This document shows, in pieces, positions 19,528 to 27,452 of a stretch of 64,000 bases of DNA. Each line of letters starts with the position of its first letter. The first letter of the stretch is position 1. Made by a program: the position numbers and the translations under genes. Source of the DNA: Roseobacter litoralis Och 149 (GTDB taxonomy: Bacteria; Pseudomonadota; Alphaproteobacteria; Rhodobacterales; Rhodobacteraceae). The notes beneath the pieces are model-generated. The model ran no database searches and had not been told where the DNA came from. It saw nothing but the letters and a program-made list of their open reading frames with translations. The stretch lies in the NCBI RefSeq assembly GCF_000154785.2, contig NC_015730.1, positions 4,425,501-4,489,500 on the forward strand, written 5' to 3'.

Positions 19528-20348
19528 GGGACTGTTGCATTAATCAACTTGCTTGGCCACGGTTAAGCTTTTGAGGTTAGCCATGCCACGCGAATCGCCC
19601 TTCAAGTACCACCGCTTTCCACGCGAAATCATTCTTTGTGCGGTGCGCTGGTACCTGCGCTATGCTCTGCCTTATCAAGATGTCGTCGATTTGCTCGCAG
19701 AGCGCGGGATCCACGCTGATCGTTCGACCGTCTATCGCTGGGTTCATAAGTTTGCTCCGGAGATCACCAAAAGAACCGAAAAACACTTGCGCCGGGCCAG
19801 TGTCGAATGGCATGTCGATGAAACCTATATCCGCGTTGGTGGCAAATGGCGCTACCTATGGCATGCCATCGACGCAAACGGGCAGATGATCGACTTCCGT
19901 TTGACCGCGCGGAGGGATGCCAAGGCAGCTAAGGCCTTTCTTAACAAAGCGATTGAGCGTGTACGGCTCCATCGTCCGGTCATCATCGTGACAGACAAAG
20001 CCCCGACCTATCGCCGCGTCATCCGAGAGATCAACCACCGCTACGATCCGCATTTTGACAGTACCCGACACATCGACCGAAAGTGGCGCAATAACCTCAT
20101 TGAGAGCGATCATGCGGCGATGAAGCGGATCCTTGGATATCGTCAGAGCTTTCGATCTTTACGATCGGCAAAGGCAACCTTGAGCGGTATAGAAACTATC
20201 CGAACGATCAAACGCGGCCACATCCAGCACAGACAACCCGGCGTCCTGGGCGAGATCGCGTTTATCGATGCCCTCTTCTATGGCTCCGCATGAATTCTGG
20301 TCATATGAGGGCCCATGCATGTCGTCATCGGATTAATGCAACAGTCCC
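19528..20348 (+). mobile_element. IS6-family insertion sequence, copy 1
   Basis: An 821-bp element bounded by inverted ends GGGACTGTTGCATTAAT (left) and its complement at 20,332-20,348. It contains one intact transposase gene. A copy encoding an identical protein lies inverted at 28,729-29,549. The 8-bp flanks (GCTCAACG left, GTCTCATC right) do not match, so there is no simple target duplication. This suggests recombination or deletion after insertion. On its right it cuts into an older, different IS6-type transposase relic. Confidence 0.93.
19583..20293 (+). CDS. IS6-family transposase
   Basis: DDE transposase of 236 residues counted from ATG 19583 (MPRESPFKYH); an upstream in-frame start at 19553 would add ten residues read from the IS end. 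A helix-turn-helix region lies at about 30-60. The catalytic triad is D79 ('EWHVDETYIRV'), D138 ('IIVTDKAPTYR') and E174 ('NLIESDHAAMKR'), and the final 'GIETIRTIKRG' is typical of IS6. The gene is intact and its product is identical to that of the second copy, implying recent activity. Confidence 0.95.
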   Translation: MPRESPFKYHRFPREIILCAVRWYLRYALPYQDVVDLLAERGIHADRSTVYRWVHKFAPEITKRTEKHLRRASVEWHVDETYIRVGGKWRYLWHAIDANGQMIDFRLTARRDAKAAKAFLNKAIERVRLHRPVIIVTDKAPTYRRVIREINHRYDPHFDSTRHIDRKWRNNLIESDHAAMKRILGYRQSFRSLRSAKATLSGIETIRTIKRGHIQHRQPGVLGEIAFIDALFYGSA

Positions 20349-20510
20349 GTCTCATCTTTTACCCGGCAGTCGATCACGAAGTGATCTACCGAGAGGGCAC
20401 ATGCCATTGAATCCCCCGCCATGCGCGGTGCTGGCCGTATGCGTGCTTGCGGATCTCCAGCCCGAATTTCTGCACCCAATGGTAGGGTACAGTGACGGTA
20501 GGTCTGAGCG
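20349..20510 (-). pseudogene. Relic of a second IS6-type transposase, interrupted by a palindromic element
   Basis: On the minus strand, codons read 'YHWVQKFGLEIRKHAYGQHRAW', then 'RGIQWHV', then a 41-bp palindromic insertion (20,357-20,397), then 'DET' at 20,349-20,356. Joined together this is the well-known IS6 stretch QWHVDET containing the first catalytic Asp. The gene is then cut at the Thr codon by IS6 copy 1. It is a different subtype from the intact copies. The 5' part beyond about 20,510 is not recognisable. Confidence 0.75.
20357..20397 (-). repeat. Palindromic element, copy E5
   Basis: A 41-bp insertion with hairpin arms GATCAC/GTGATC around GAA, flanked by CCCGGCAG on one side and CTACCGAGAGGG on the other. 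It matches the copies at 27,705, 36,766, 62,483 and 63,107. Removal joins CAT-GTG to GAT-GAG on the minus strand, giving uninterrupted IS6 transposase codons without any duplication. It directly follows CATC. Confidence 0.8.
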
Positions 20511-20792
20511 CTGAGAACTATCTCTCGATCATACGCACATCGCGCGCAACTGCGACAAGTGACCTATAGGATCTGGTTAATACCGGAGCGGTTACGCGTA
20601 CGGGTGAGCGGCGCTACTCACGCTATATGCTCAAGTTGGAGGCCACATCTGCATAGTATTTTGGGACCTTTTGGCGGAAACCGGACTTTCGTTATAGTCT
20701 GAATCGCAGTCAGCGCTGCGGGTAAAGCGCTGTTTCATCGTGGCTGCTCCTTCGGCAGCTTTTGGAGATCATGCACAGCCTAAAACGTTCGT
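20511..20792. other. Intergenic DNA downstream of the TetR gene
   Basis: No gene, repeat or IS relic could be recognised here. An imperfect inverted repeat near 20,735-20,765 (GTGGCTGCTCCTTCGGCAGC) might form a stem at the 3' side of the tetR-like gene, but it lacks a clear T-run. Confidence 0.4.
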
Positions 20793-21431
20793 TCATGGAT
20801 CGACCCGGTTACACAAATCAGAAGCAATCAGTTGACCGAACGCCAGTGTTTGTGCTGCGACCCGCGTCCGTAGGACGTCCAATTGCATATCGTCCTGTGT
20901 GACAAATTCCAAAAACATTTGGTTAAGGTTGTTGAAAAGTAAAATGCCAACCAGTCCGGGATCAATATCGCGCCGTACTGAGCCGCGGTTTTGCAACTCA
21001 GCAACAAGGTCGCTCATTTGCGCGGCAAGGCGCTGGTCCATCTCAAAGTAGCGTCGCCCGTTGGGTGTGCCGGGGGCCTCTATCGCCAGTGCCATCGCGC
21101 TGCGCCACATTTCTTTAGACAGATATTTTAGGGAGTGATCGTAGTATGAAAATATCAAAGCGAGCAATGCGTCACCAACAGCCTCGGGTGGATCGGCTAA
21201 TATCGCGAGGCCAGCTTCAAGGACCTCTTCGACCTCCATTGTGACGGTGGCCATCAGTATATCGCCCTTGGTCTGGTAATAATTGTAAACGGTGCCGACA
21301 GAGACTTCCGCCATCTCGGCTAAGTCCTCGATTCTTACGGCGCGATAACCATCTGCCCGAAACTTAGTCACCGCTGCCTGCAAAATGCGCCTTTCGCGGT
21401 CTGCTTTCTGTTTCTCACGCAATCCGGCCAT
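20793..21431 (-). CDS. TetR/AcrR family transcriptional regulator
   Basis: A 212-residue repressor-type protein. The N-terminal TetR helix-turn-helix is clear (about 10-56: 'RERRILQAAVTKFRADGYRAVRIEDLAEMAEVSVGTVYNYYQTKGDIL'). The C-terminal ligand domain is helical and not assignable to a ligand. It is divergent from a polyamine-type ABC transporter operon whose first gene starts 130 bp away, so it probably controls that operon in response to the transported compound or a metabolite. Confidence 0.92.
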   Translation of the reverse strand: MAGLREKQKADRERRILQAAVTKFRADGYRAVRIEDLAEMAEVSVGTVYNYYQTKGDILMATVTMEVEEVLEAGLAILADPPEAVGDALLALIFSYYDHSLKYLSKEMWRSAMALAIEAPGTPNGRRYFEMDQRLAAQMSDLVAELQNRGSVRRDIDPGLVGILLFNNLNQMFLEFVTQDDMQLDVLRTRVAAQTLAFGQLIASDLCNRVDP

Positions 21432-21560
21432 CTGTTTTTACTCGTCCTCTTGTCGCGTCAAAAATATTTAGTGTTGACTATAAAGATGAATGACTTCAAC
21501 TTTTTTATCAAGAGTTCCGCGATAAGCGGTCAAACTCCACATCGAAAAGGAATCTTGGAC
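21432..21560. promoter_or_regulatory. Divergent promoter/operator region, TetR gene versus ABC operon
   Basis: An AT-rich 129-bp gap between divergent genes. TTGACT at 21,474-21,479 could be a -35 element for the operon, but no convincing -10 at 17 bp is seen. GTTGA (21,473) and TCAAC (21,496) form spaced inverted half-sites that could bind the TetR dimer. AAAGGAATC before ATG 21,561 is a good ribosome site. The operator assignment is speculative. Confidence 0.35.
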
Positions 21561-22616
21561 ATGAAAAATCTGACTTCTGCATTGTTGGCCACAACTGTTT
21601 TGACCTGCGCGGCAGGTGCTGTGGCCGCACAAGAGCAGATGAATGCTCTGGTTTGGTGCGATCATATGGATCCCGAATTGATTGCCCCGTTTGAGGCGAT
21701 GCATAACGTCACCGTCAATTTGCGCGAATACGAAGGGACTGGCGCGGCACTCGCACTGCTGGACCAATCGCGCCCCGGAGATTGGGATGTCCTCGTCATC
21801 GACGGCATCGACGTTTTCCGCGCGGTGGAGGCGGGCATCTTGGCACCTCTGGATGCGGATCAACTTCCTATCGATGATTTTTTCCCTGAGGTCGTCATGG
21901 AAGACGTCAACACAGTTGATGGCGTGACCTATGCCGTGACCGAAAAGTTCGGCTACAACACCATTTCGTATAATACGAGTAAGGTTGACCCAGCGGACAT
22001 GGAATCGCTAGCAACTGTCTGGTCCGAAAAGTATCAGGACCGGATTTCGATCTATGACTACTACCTCCCTGTGATGGGACTTGCTGCGATGTCGCAAGGG
22101 ATCGCTACAGCGGACATTGGTGGTGATAATCTAGATGCAATTGGTAGCGTCATGACAACGATGCGGTCGCGTGCTGCATCTGTTGCCGGCGTAGTCGCCG
22201 CGCAAACAGCGCTGGCAACAGGTGAAGTCGATATTGTCGTCGGCGGGGGTGAATGGCTGACTGCTGTGCTGGCCGAAGAACAACCTGAACTGACGTGGAC
22301 GATCCCGTCCGAAGGTGCGGTGCGGTGGACCCAGTCGATCGGTGTCGTTGAAGGCACACAACAGCCCGATCTGGCGCTTGAGTTCATTAAATATATTGTC
22401 AGCCCCGAAGGGCAGGCACGGTTGGCGACGTCGTCGTGTTTTTGGGGAATGCCAGCAAATGAGAGCGCTGGTGATGTTCTGACTGACGATCAGAAAGCTG
22501 TGCTGCGGTGGGACCAGCAACCCGATTATCTGGCCCGCACTCAGCTTTACCCAGCACCCGACGATGCGCTGGATTCTGATATGCAGGACCTGTGGCTGAA
22601 TACATTATCACAGTAG
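21561..22616 (+). CDS. Polyamine-type ABC transporter substrate-binding protein (second system)
   Basis: A 351-residue PotD-like periplasmic binding protein. The signal peptide is residues 1-22 of the ATG at 21,561 (MKNLTSALLATTVLTCAAGAVAA/QEQ); the open frame extends upstream to 21,450, but only this start gives a signal peptide and follows AAAGGA. The mature protein has 'LVWCDHMDPELIAPFEAMHNVTVNLREYEG' and 'DWDVLVIDGIDVFRAVEAGIL', a bilobal binding-protein pattern. The substrate is not readable. First gene of a five-gene operon. Confidence 0.9.
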   Translation: MKNLTSALLATTVLTCAAGAVAAQEQMNALVWCDHMDPELIAPFEAMHNVTVNLREYEGTGAALALLDQSRPGDWDVLVIDGIDVFRAVEAGILAPLDADQLPIDDFFPEVVMEDVNTVDGVTYAVTEKFGYNTISYNTSKVDPADMESLATVWSEKYQDRISIYDYYLPVMGLAAMSQGIATADIGGDNLDAIGSVMTTMRSRAASVAGVVAAQTALATGEVDIVVGGGEWLTAVLAEEQPELTWTIPSEGAVRWTQSIGVVEGTQQPDLALEFIKYIVSPEGQARLATSSCFWGMPANESAGDVLTDDQKAVLRWDQQPDYLARTQLYPAPDDALDSDMQDLWLNTLSQ

Positions 22617-22626
22617 GGCATGGCGA

Positions 22627-23478
22627 ATGAGCGCTACCGGTCGGCGCGGGCAGGGCTGGGGTTTTGTAGCCCCGGCTTTGATGTGGACGCTTGCATTTTT
22701 CATCGTGCCCTTCATCGTCATGGGCGCAATGAGCCTTGCAACGCTCGATGGACGCACGCTGATCTGGGGGCTGTCTTTACAGAACTATGCAGAACTTGCC
22801 GAAAAGCGTTTCTTGTGGCGTGCGATTGTTGTGTCGCTCGAAATTACGATCACCGTGACCGTGGTTTCGGTCTTGCTGGCCTATCCGCTGGCATGGATCA
22901 TTGCGTTTAATGTCCCCAAGCGCTGGCAGCGACTGGTGCTATTGTTGGCGATCTTGCCGTTCTGGACATCTTATGTTGTGCGATCATATGCGTGGCTGTT
23001 GGTGCTGGCGCGTGATGGGGTGGTCAATCAAACCATGATGAATATTGGCCTGATCGCAGAACCTTTGACGCTGGCCAATACCCGCTTTGCGACGGTTACA
23101 GGTTTTGTACATTTCTTTGTGATGCTCCTGACGCTCACGATCTATGCCAATCTGGTACAACTCTCGCCCAATTACCGGCGTGCTGCGCAAGATCTGGGCG
23201 CAAGCGCAATTCAAACCTTTCGACATGTGATCCTGCCGTTGACCCTGCCCGGGATCGTGACGGGGGCTTTCCTAACCTTCGTGCTTTGCATTGGTGACTA
23301 CGTCACCCCGCAGATCTTGGGTGGCAATACAGAATTAACAGTGCCGCAAGTCATTATGGTGCAACTGGGCCGACGCGCTGATTTCCCGCTGGCCGCTGCA
23401 TTGGCGATCGTTCTGATGGGCATCGTGACGCTGGTGTATATTGCAGCTGTGCGCTGGTTGCGATTGGACCGGCTATGA
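22627..23478 (+). CDS. ABC transporter permease, PotB-like (second system)
   Basis: A 283-residue inner-membrane permease of normal PotB length with about six helices and an EAA loop ('NYRRAAQDLGASAIQTFRHVILPLTLPG'). It starts 10 bp after the binding-protein stop. Its stop overlaps the next permease start by 4 bp (ATGA), showing translational coupling. It lacks the 250-residue insert seen in the first system's permease. Confidence 0.93.
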   Translation: MSATGRRGQGWGFVAPALMWTLAFFIVPFIVMGAMSLATLDGRTLIWGLSLQNYAELAEKRFLWRAIVVSLEITITVTVVSVLLAYPLAWIIAFNVPKRWQRLVLLLAILPFWTSYVVRSYAWLLVLARDGVVNQTMMNIGLIAEPLTLANTRFATVTGFVHFFVMLLTLTIYANLVQLSPNYRRAAQDLGASAIQTFRHVILPLTLPGIVTGAFLTFVLCIGDYVTPQILGGNTELTVPQVIMVQLGRRADFPLAAALAIVLMGIVTLVYIAAVRWLRLDRL

Positions 23479-24248
23479 CGCGCATATTGCCATGGATATA
23501 TCTGGCGGCCGCTTTTGTTTTTATCTACCTGCCCGTTGGTACGCTGGTCTTGTTCTCCTTTCAGGACGGACAATTGCCTGTACCGCCGTTCAACGGTCCA
23601 TCTTTGCGCTGGTATGCTGATGTTCTGGGTGACACCCGGCTCACGGCTGCTTTGGGCAATTCAGTGCTGGTGGCGTTCATCTCGTCTTTGATTGCGGTCA
23701 GCCTCGGGTTCTTGGCGGCCTACGGGCTGGCAAGACATGTCGTACCGGGATCTGCCCTTGTCAGGGGACTATTGATCGCGCCGCTGACGGTCAGCTACCT
23801 GATTGTAGGTTTGGGGCTGCTGATTGTCCTGACGCAGGCAGGTTTGGGCCTGTCTCTGATGACTGCCGGAATCGGCCACGTCGTCATCAACTTGCCGCTC
23901 GCGTTTGCAATTATCTACGCGGCGATGGGCGCGCAGCAACAAAATGCTGAACGTGCCGCCCGTGATTTGGGCGCAAACGAAGCGCAGGTTATCGTGCTGG
24001 TGACTGTTCCAATGCTGGCGCCTGCCATTGGTGCGGCGTTTTTCCTGTCGATGACGTTCAGTTGGGACGAGTTCATCATCGCGTTCCTGCTGACGCGTTT
24101 TGACGTGACTTTGCCAGTGGAAATCTGGTCGATGCTCCGGTCCGGCCTGTCACCGCGGTTGAATGCGATCGGCAGCATTGTGTTTCTTGTTTCTATTGCC
24201 GTTGTTCTCATCCTTGAACTTCTTGTTTTTCGAAAGCGCCAGTCATGA
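23475..24248 (+). CDS. ABC transporter permease, PotC-like (second system)
   Basis: A 257-residue inner-membrane permease with a standard PotC fold and EAA loop ('NAERAARDLGANEAQVIVLVTVPMLAPAIG'). It overlaps the genes on both sides by 4 bp (ATGA at both ends), a tightly packed operon. With the upstream permease it would form the heterodimeric channel. Confidence 0.93.
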   Translation: MTRILPWIYLAAAFVFIYLPVGTLVLFSFQDGQLPVPPFNGPSLRWYADVLGDTRLTAALGNSVLVAFISSLIAVSLGFLAAYGLARHVVPGSALVRGLLIAPLTVSYLIVGLGLLIVLTQAGLGLSLMTAGIGHVVINLPLAFAIIYAAMGAQQQNAERAARDLGANEAQVIVLVTVPMLAPAIGAAFFLSMTFSWDEFIIAFLLTRFDVTLPVEIWSMLRSGLSPRLNAIGSIVFLVSIAVVLILELLVFRKRQS

Positions 24249-25285
24249 CCGCACCTGTCACACTCAAGGAATTGAACCATTGGTTCGGCACATTCCAAGC
24301 GCTCAAGGACATCGACCTGATGATTGAGGCCGGCGAATATGTTGCTCTTCTGGGGCCGTCTGGCTGCGGGAAAACCACGCTTCTTTCAGTGTTGGGCGGT
24401 TTCATCGCGCCCAGCCAAGGCAGCGTTATGATCGGGGAGCGTGATATGACACGGGTCGCTCCGGCCAAGCGCCCGACAACCACGATGTTTCAGGACTACG
24501 CGTTGTTCCCGCATATGAGCTTGCGCGACAACGTCGGATTTGGGTTGCGCATGGGCGGTATGGGCCGTGCAGAACGCCACCGAAAGGCGGAGGCGCAGCT
24601 TGCGCTGGTCGGGCTTGCTGATGCCGCATCAAAGCGCCCACATGAATTATCCGGTGGCCAGCGTCAAAGGGTGGCACTTGCCCGCGCTCTGGCAGTGGGC
24701 CCGGACGTATTGTTGCTGGATGAACCGCTTGGCGCGCTTGACCTAAAGCTCCGCCGCGCAATGCAGGACGAATTGAAGGTTATCCAAAGGCAAGTCGGCA
24801 CCACCTTTGTCCATGTAACGCATGATCAGGAAGAAGCGATGGCGATTGCAGACCGCATCGTCGTGATGAATGCCGGAAAGATCGAGGATCAGGGCCCGCC
24901 CGCGCGCGTCTACCGCCAGCCCGCCAGCTTGTTTGCCGCCGACTTCATGGGTGAGATGAACCATGTTCCGGCACAGGTCACAGGGCAGCGGGTTGAGACG
25001 CCCCTTGGCCCCTTACCCGTAAACGCGCCATTCCTGGGCTCTGCGACATTATGCCTGCGTCCAGAGGCGATAAGCACACACAAAGCTGAAATCACGCTGG
25101 GGAGCGCCCGTGTGCGCGATGCCGCTTTCTTCGGAACGCATATTCGCGCGCATCTGGTACCGGATGTCGCGCCAAATTTAGTATTGATCGCGCATCTGCC
25201 ACCCGGTGAGATGCCGGCAGCCGGTGCGATGCTAACCTTGTCGGTAAGCGCCGACACAATCAGTGTCTTCCCAAAGGAGCTATAA
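24245..25285 (+). CDS. ABC transporter ATP-binding protein, PotA-like (second system)
   Basis: A 346-residue ATPase energising the transporter. Walker A is at 37-45 ('GPSGCGKTT'), the signature LSGGQ at 135-139, and Walker B at 156-160 ('LLLDE') followed by the D-loop. The switch His lies in 'VTHDQEEAMAIADR'. The C-terminal 110 residues form the TOBE regulatory domain ('PLPVNAPFLGSATLCLRPEAIS'). The start overlaps the permease stop by 4 bp; the hydrolase gene follows 2 bp after this stop. Confidence 0.95.
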   Translation: MTAPVTLKELNHWFGTFQALKDIDLMIEAGEYVALLGPSGCGKTTLLSVLGGFIAPSQGSVMIGERDMTRVAPAKRPTTTMFQDYALFPHMSLRDNVGFGLRMGGMGRAERHRKAEAQLALVGLADAASKRPHELSGGQRQRVALARALAVGPDVLLLDEPLGALDLKLRRAMQDELKVIQRQVGTTFVHVTHDQEEAMAIADRIVVMNAGKIEDQGPPARVYRQPASLFAADFMGEMNHVPAQVTGQRVETPLGPLPVNAPFLGSATLCLRPEAISTHKAEITLGSARVRDAAFFGTHIRAHLVPDVAPNLVLIAHLPPGEMPAAGAMLTLSVSADTISVFPKEL

Positions 25286-25287
25286 AG

Positions 25288-26016
25288 ATGGACCATGCAC
25301 GCCCTGAGGACTGGTATCGCCTCCAAACCAAGGCCGACGGCGTTACCTTGATAGACGAGCCTTTCATCCAACCATTTTATCGCTGCAACATGTGGCACAT
25401 CCGCGGGCGTGACCAGGATTTACTCGTGGATAGCGGCATGGGGGTGGTGTCCTTGCGTGATTGGGTGCCGCTGGTCACCGAACGTGCGCTAACGGCCGTC
25501 GCCAGCCATACCCATTTCGATCATATCGGATGCCACCATGAATTTGACAATCGGTGCGTCCACCGGACAGAGGCGAATTTGCTGGCAAATCCTACACGTG
25601 CAGCAACCTTGGCTGACCCCTATGTTACTGACGATATTTTTGACCGCTTACCGCCTGCACCCTATCAATCTGCGACCTATAAGGTGAAGTCTGCCCCAGC
25701 TACGCGCCTGGTGGACGATGGCGATGTGATCGATCTGGGCGACCGGCAATTCGAAGTGATCCACACGCCCGGGCATTCGCCGGGTGGAATAGCACTATGG
25801 GAAGCTGCAACGGAGACTCTGTTTTCAGGTGACATCGTTTATGACGGCCCTCTGATCGAAGACACCTATCACGCCGATCTCATAGACTATCACCGCTCAA
25901 TGGCGAGGCTTTACGATTTGCCGGTGCGTGTGGTGCATGGAGGGCATTTTCCCAGTTATGACGGCGCGCGGCACAAAGCGATCATCAGCGCTTGGCTTGC
26001 TGCGCACGATGTATAG
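25288..26016 (+). CDS. Metallo-beta-lactamase-fold hydrolase
   Basis: A 242-residue MBL-fold protein without signal peptide. Zinc ligands are visible: H74-T-H76-F-D78-H79 ('SHTHFDHIG'), H163 ('HTPGHSPGG') and D182 ('FSGDIVYDG'). The fold covers thiolesterases, lactonases, phosphodiesterases and others, so the reaction is unknown. It starts 2 bp after the ABC ATPase stop and is preceded by AAAGGAGC, so it belongs to the transporter operon. It may act on the imported compound; that is inference from context. Confidence 0.88.
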   Translation: MDHARPEDWYRLQTKADGVTLIDEPFIQPFYRCNMWHIRGRDQDLLVDSGMGVVSLRDWVPLVTERALTAVASHTHFDHIGCHHEFDNRCVHRTEANLLANPTRAATLADPYVTDDIFDRLPPAPYQSATYKVKSAPATRLVDDGDVIDLGDRQFEVIHTPGHSPGGIALWEAATETLFSGDIVYDGPLIEDTYHADLIDYHRSMARLYDLPVRVVHGGHFPSYDGARHKAIISAWLAAHDV

Positions 26017-26060
26017 AGGCGTGAGAGAATTTGCCTGAGCTTTTCTACTCCCCGGTGACC

Positions 26061-26230
26061 TCAGGTGCGACCATCTTCGTCACGACAGGCAAATAGTGCG
26101 TTCTTGCAATTGAGGGTAAGCAGTCGGATTAGATTTTCCGGGACTGTTGCTGTCGATCTCGACGCGGCCGTCGGTCAGTCTCTCGCCGAGGCGTGACCTG
26201 GCGGAGATTGCCAAGCGTTGCGCCTGAAGC
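26061..26230 (-). pseudogene. IS66-family transposase (TnpC) C-terminal relic
   Basis: On the minus strand, codons read 'QRLAISARSRLGERLTDGR' then 'VEIDSN', and after a one-base shift 'ENLIRLLTLNCKNALFACRDEDGRT*'. This follows the conserved IS66 TnpC end (…DGRxEIDNNxVENxIRPxALxRKNxLFAGxDEGG…). The frameshift and lost Pro/Gly positions show decay. No other part of the IS is recognisable. Confidence 0.7.
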
Positions 26231-26369
26231 CATTCCCCAAATGCGGCTGTCATGGGGGAGTGGAAAGAATGTGGGGATCAAGCCGCGCGCAGCTGTCCTT
26301 TGTCAAGCCTTCCATCCAGTACCGCTGCTCTGACAGTTGCCACTCGATGTTCTCATGACTTTGGTAGCG

Positions 26370-26510
26370 TTACGCTGCCGCGGTCGGAGACTGATAGACA
26401 CCGCCGGGCGCCATCAAGGCCCAGACGATGCGTGCCATTTTGTTTGCGAGTGCCACGCGTACAAGCGTTGGCTGCTTACGCAAAAGCAAATCACCGAGCC
26501 AAGTTCCCGG
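26370..26510 (-). pseudogene. IS110-family transposase C-terminal relic
   Basis: The minus strand encodes 'WLGDLLLRKQPTLVRVALAN' followed by 'KMARIVWALMAPGGVYQSPTAAA' and TAA at 26,370-26,372. The phrase LLxRKPxxxxxVALANKMARxxWALM is the typical end of IS110/IS1111 transposases. The upstream part is missing. Confidence 0.75.
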
Positions 26511-26581
26511 TTGTGCGTCACGGTGCGTGTGCCGTTTGGCAATGCGGGATCACGATATCTCGCTGCGTCGGGTGCGCAGGC

Positions 26582-26653
26582 CTGGACGACTGCAGCAGGC
26601 GCATCGTCGCGTGGAAACTCTGCCGTTTCATGTCGCCACCTGCTATCGTTTAG
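26582..26653 (+). pseudogene. Short relic of an integrase-core (IS3-like) transposase
   Basis: The plus strand reads 'LDDCSRRIVAWKLCRFM' before a stop at 26,651, resembling the DDE-core phrase 'LDDFSRYIVAWKLCxxM' of IS3/IS481-like transposases. Only about 17 residues match, so the family is uncertain. It abuts the IS110 relic, part of a 600-bp IS graveyard. Confidence 0.5.
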
Positions 26654-26934
26654 GTACCTGCATCTCTGTCATTCTCGGCACCACTGAGCTCACCCGATGA
26701 ATCCTGCGCATCATCCCCGTCGTGACGGCCTGCGTCACCTTCCCACGTTCCTTCGCGACGCACCGCGTCTTTCACTTCGGGCGGCAGTTCGCGAGCAAGG
26801 TCTGCGACCGGTGGGTCGTCGCGATCGATGGGTTCCTTGCTGATCCCGCGATCTTCACCCGGAATGAAAACACTCAGATCTTCTGTTTCGGCTGTCGATT
26901 CAGGCTGCGTGCTGTCGGTGGTTTTGTCGGCCAT
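26650..26934 (-). CDS. Small acidic hypothetical protein, 94 residues
   Basis: Reading from ATG 26,934 (MADKTTDSTQPES) preceded by AAAGGAGAA at good spacing, it gives a hydrophilic protein dominated by Asp, Glu, Gly and Arg ('DLSVFIPGEDRGISKEPIDR' and onward, ending 'DDAQDSSGELSGAENDRDAGT'). It has no membrane segment or signal peptide and is probably intrinsically disordered. I do not recognise a family. The strong ribosome site and the lack of similarity to IS genes support a real gene, but it sits in decayed mobile DNA and its 3' end touches an IS relic. Confidence 0.5.
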   Translation of the reverse strand: MADKTTDSTQPESTAETEDLSVFIPGEDRGISKEPIDRDDPPVADLARELPPEVKDAVRREGTWEGDAGRHDGDDAQDSSGELSGAENDRDAGT

Positions 26935-27176
26935 GTTAATTCTCCTTTGCATCCCTAACTGCTGCGAGATGGAATTGTTCATTCTTGAGACCGGTTAAGG
27001 TAATTTTTTAAAGAGAAGTTCTGCTTGCCGCCTGCTTCTGTACGCTGCTTTTACACCATTTACTGCAAGAGGCTAGGCTTCGATGAGGCCCCTTTTTTGT
27101 GCATTGGCGAGGATGGACCTGTCGCGGTTTGATGCCGCCCCTTTGATAGCATTTACTGCAACAAAGGAGACTGACT

Positions 27177-27452
27177 ATGGGACTGAAACGGACGGACGAA
27201 TTTCGCCAAGATGCGGTGCGTATCGCGCTGACCAGTGGGCTGACACGCAAACAGGTGGCTGACGATCTGGGTGTAGGTATGTCCACACTGAACAAGTGGA
27301 TCACAGCGCATCGAGACACGGATGTGGTGTCAAAAGAGGATATGAGCCTCGTTCAAGAGAATGACCGGCTGCGCCGCGAGAACCGTATTCTCAAGGAGGA
27401 GAGGGAGATCTTAAAAAAGGCCACCCAGTTCTTCGCGGGCCTAAAGCAATGA
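27177..27452 (+). CDS. IS3-family transposase OrfA
   Basis: A 91-residue helix-turn-helix protein that recognises the IS ends ('FRQDAVRIALTSGLTRKQVADDLGVGMSTLNKWITAHRD') with a C-terminal leucine-zipper-like coil ('NDRLRRENRILKEEREILKKA'). Normally a -1 frameshift fuses it to OrfB. It overlaps orfB by 4 bp. The gene itself is intact, but the partner is broken, so the element cannot move on its own. Confidence 0.92.
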   Translation: MGLKRTDEFRQDAVRIALTSGLTRKQVADDLGVGMSTLNKWITAHRDTDVVSKEDMSLVQENDRLRRENRILKEEREILKKATQFFAGLKQ

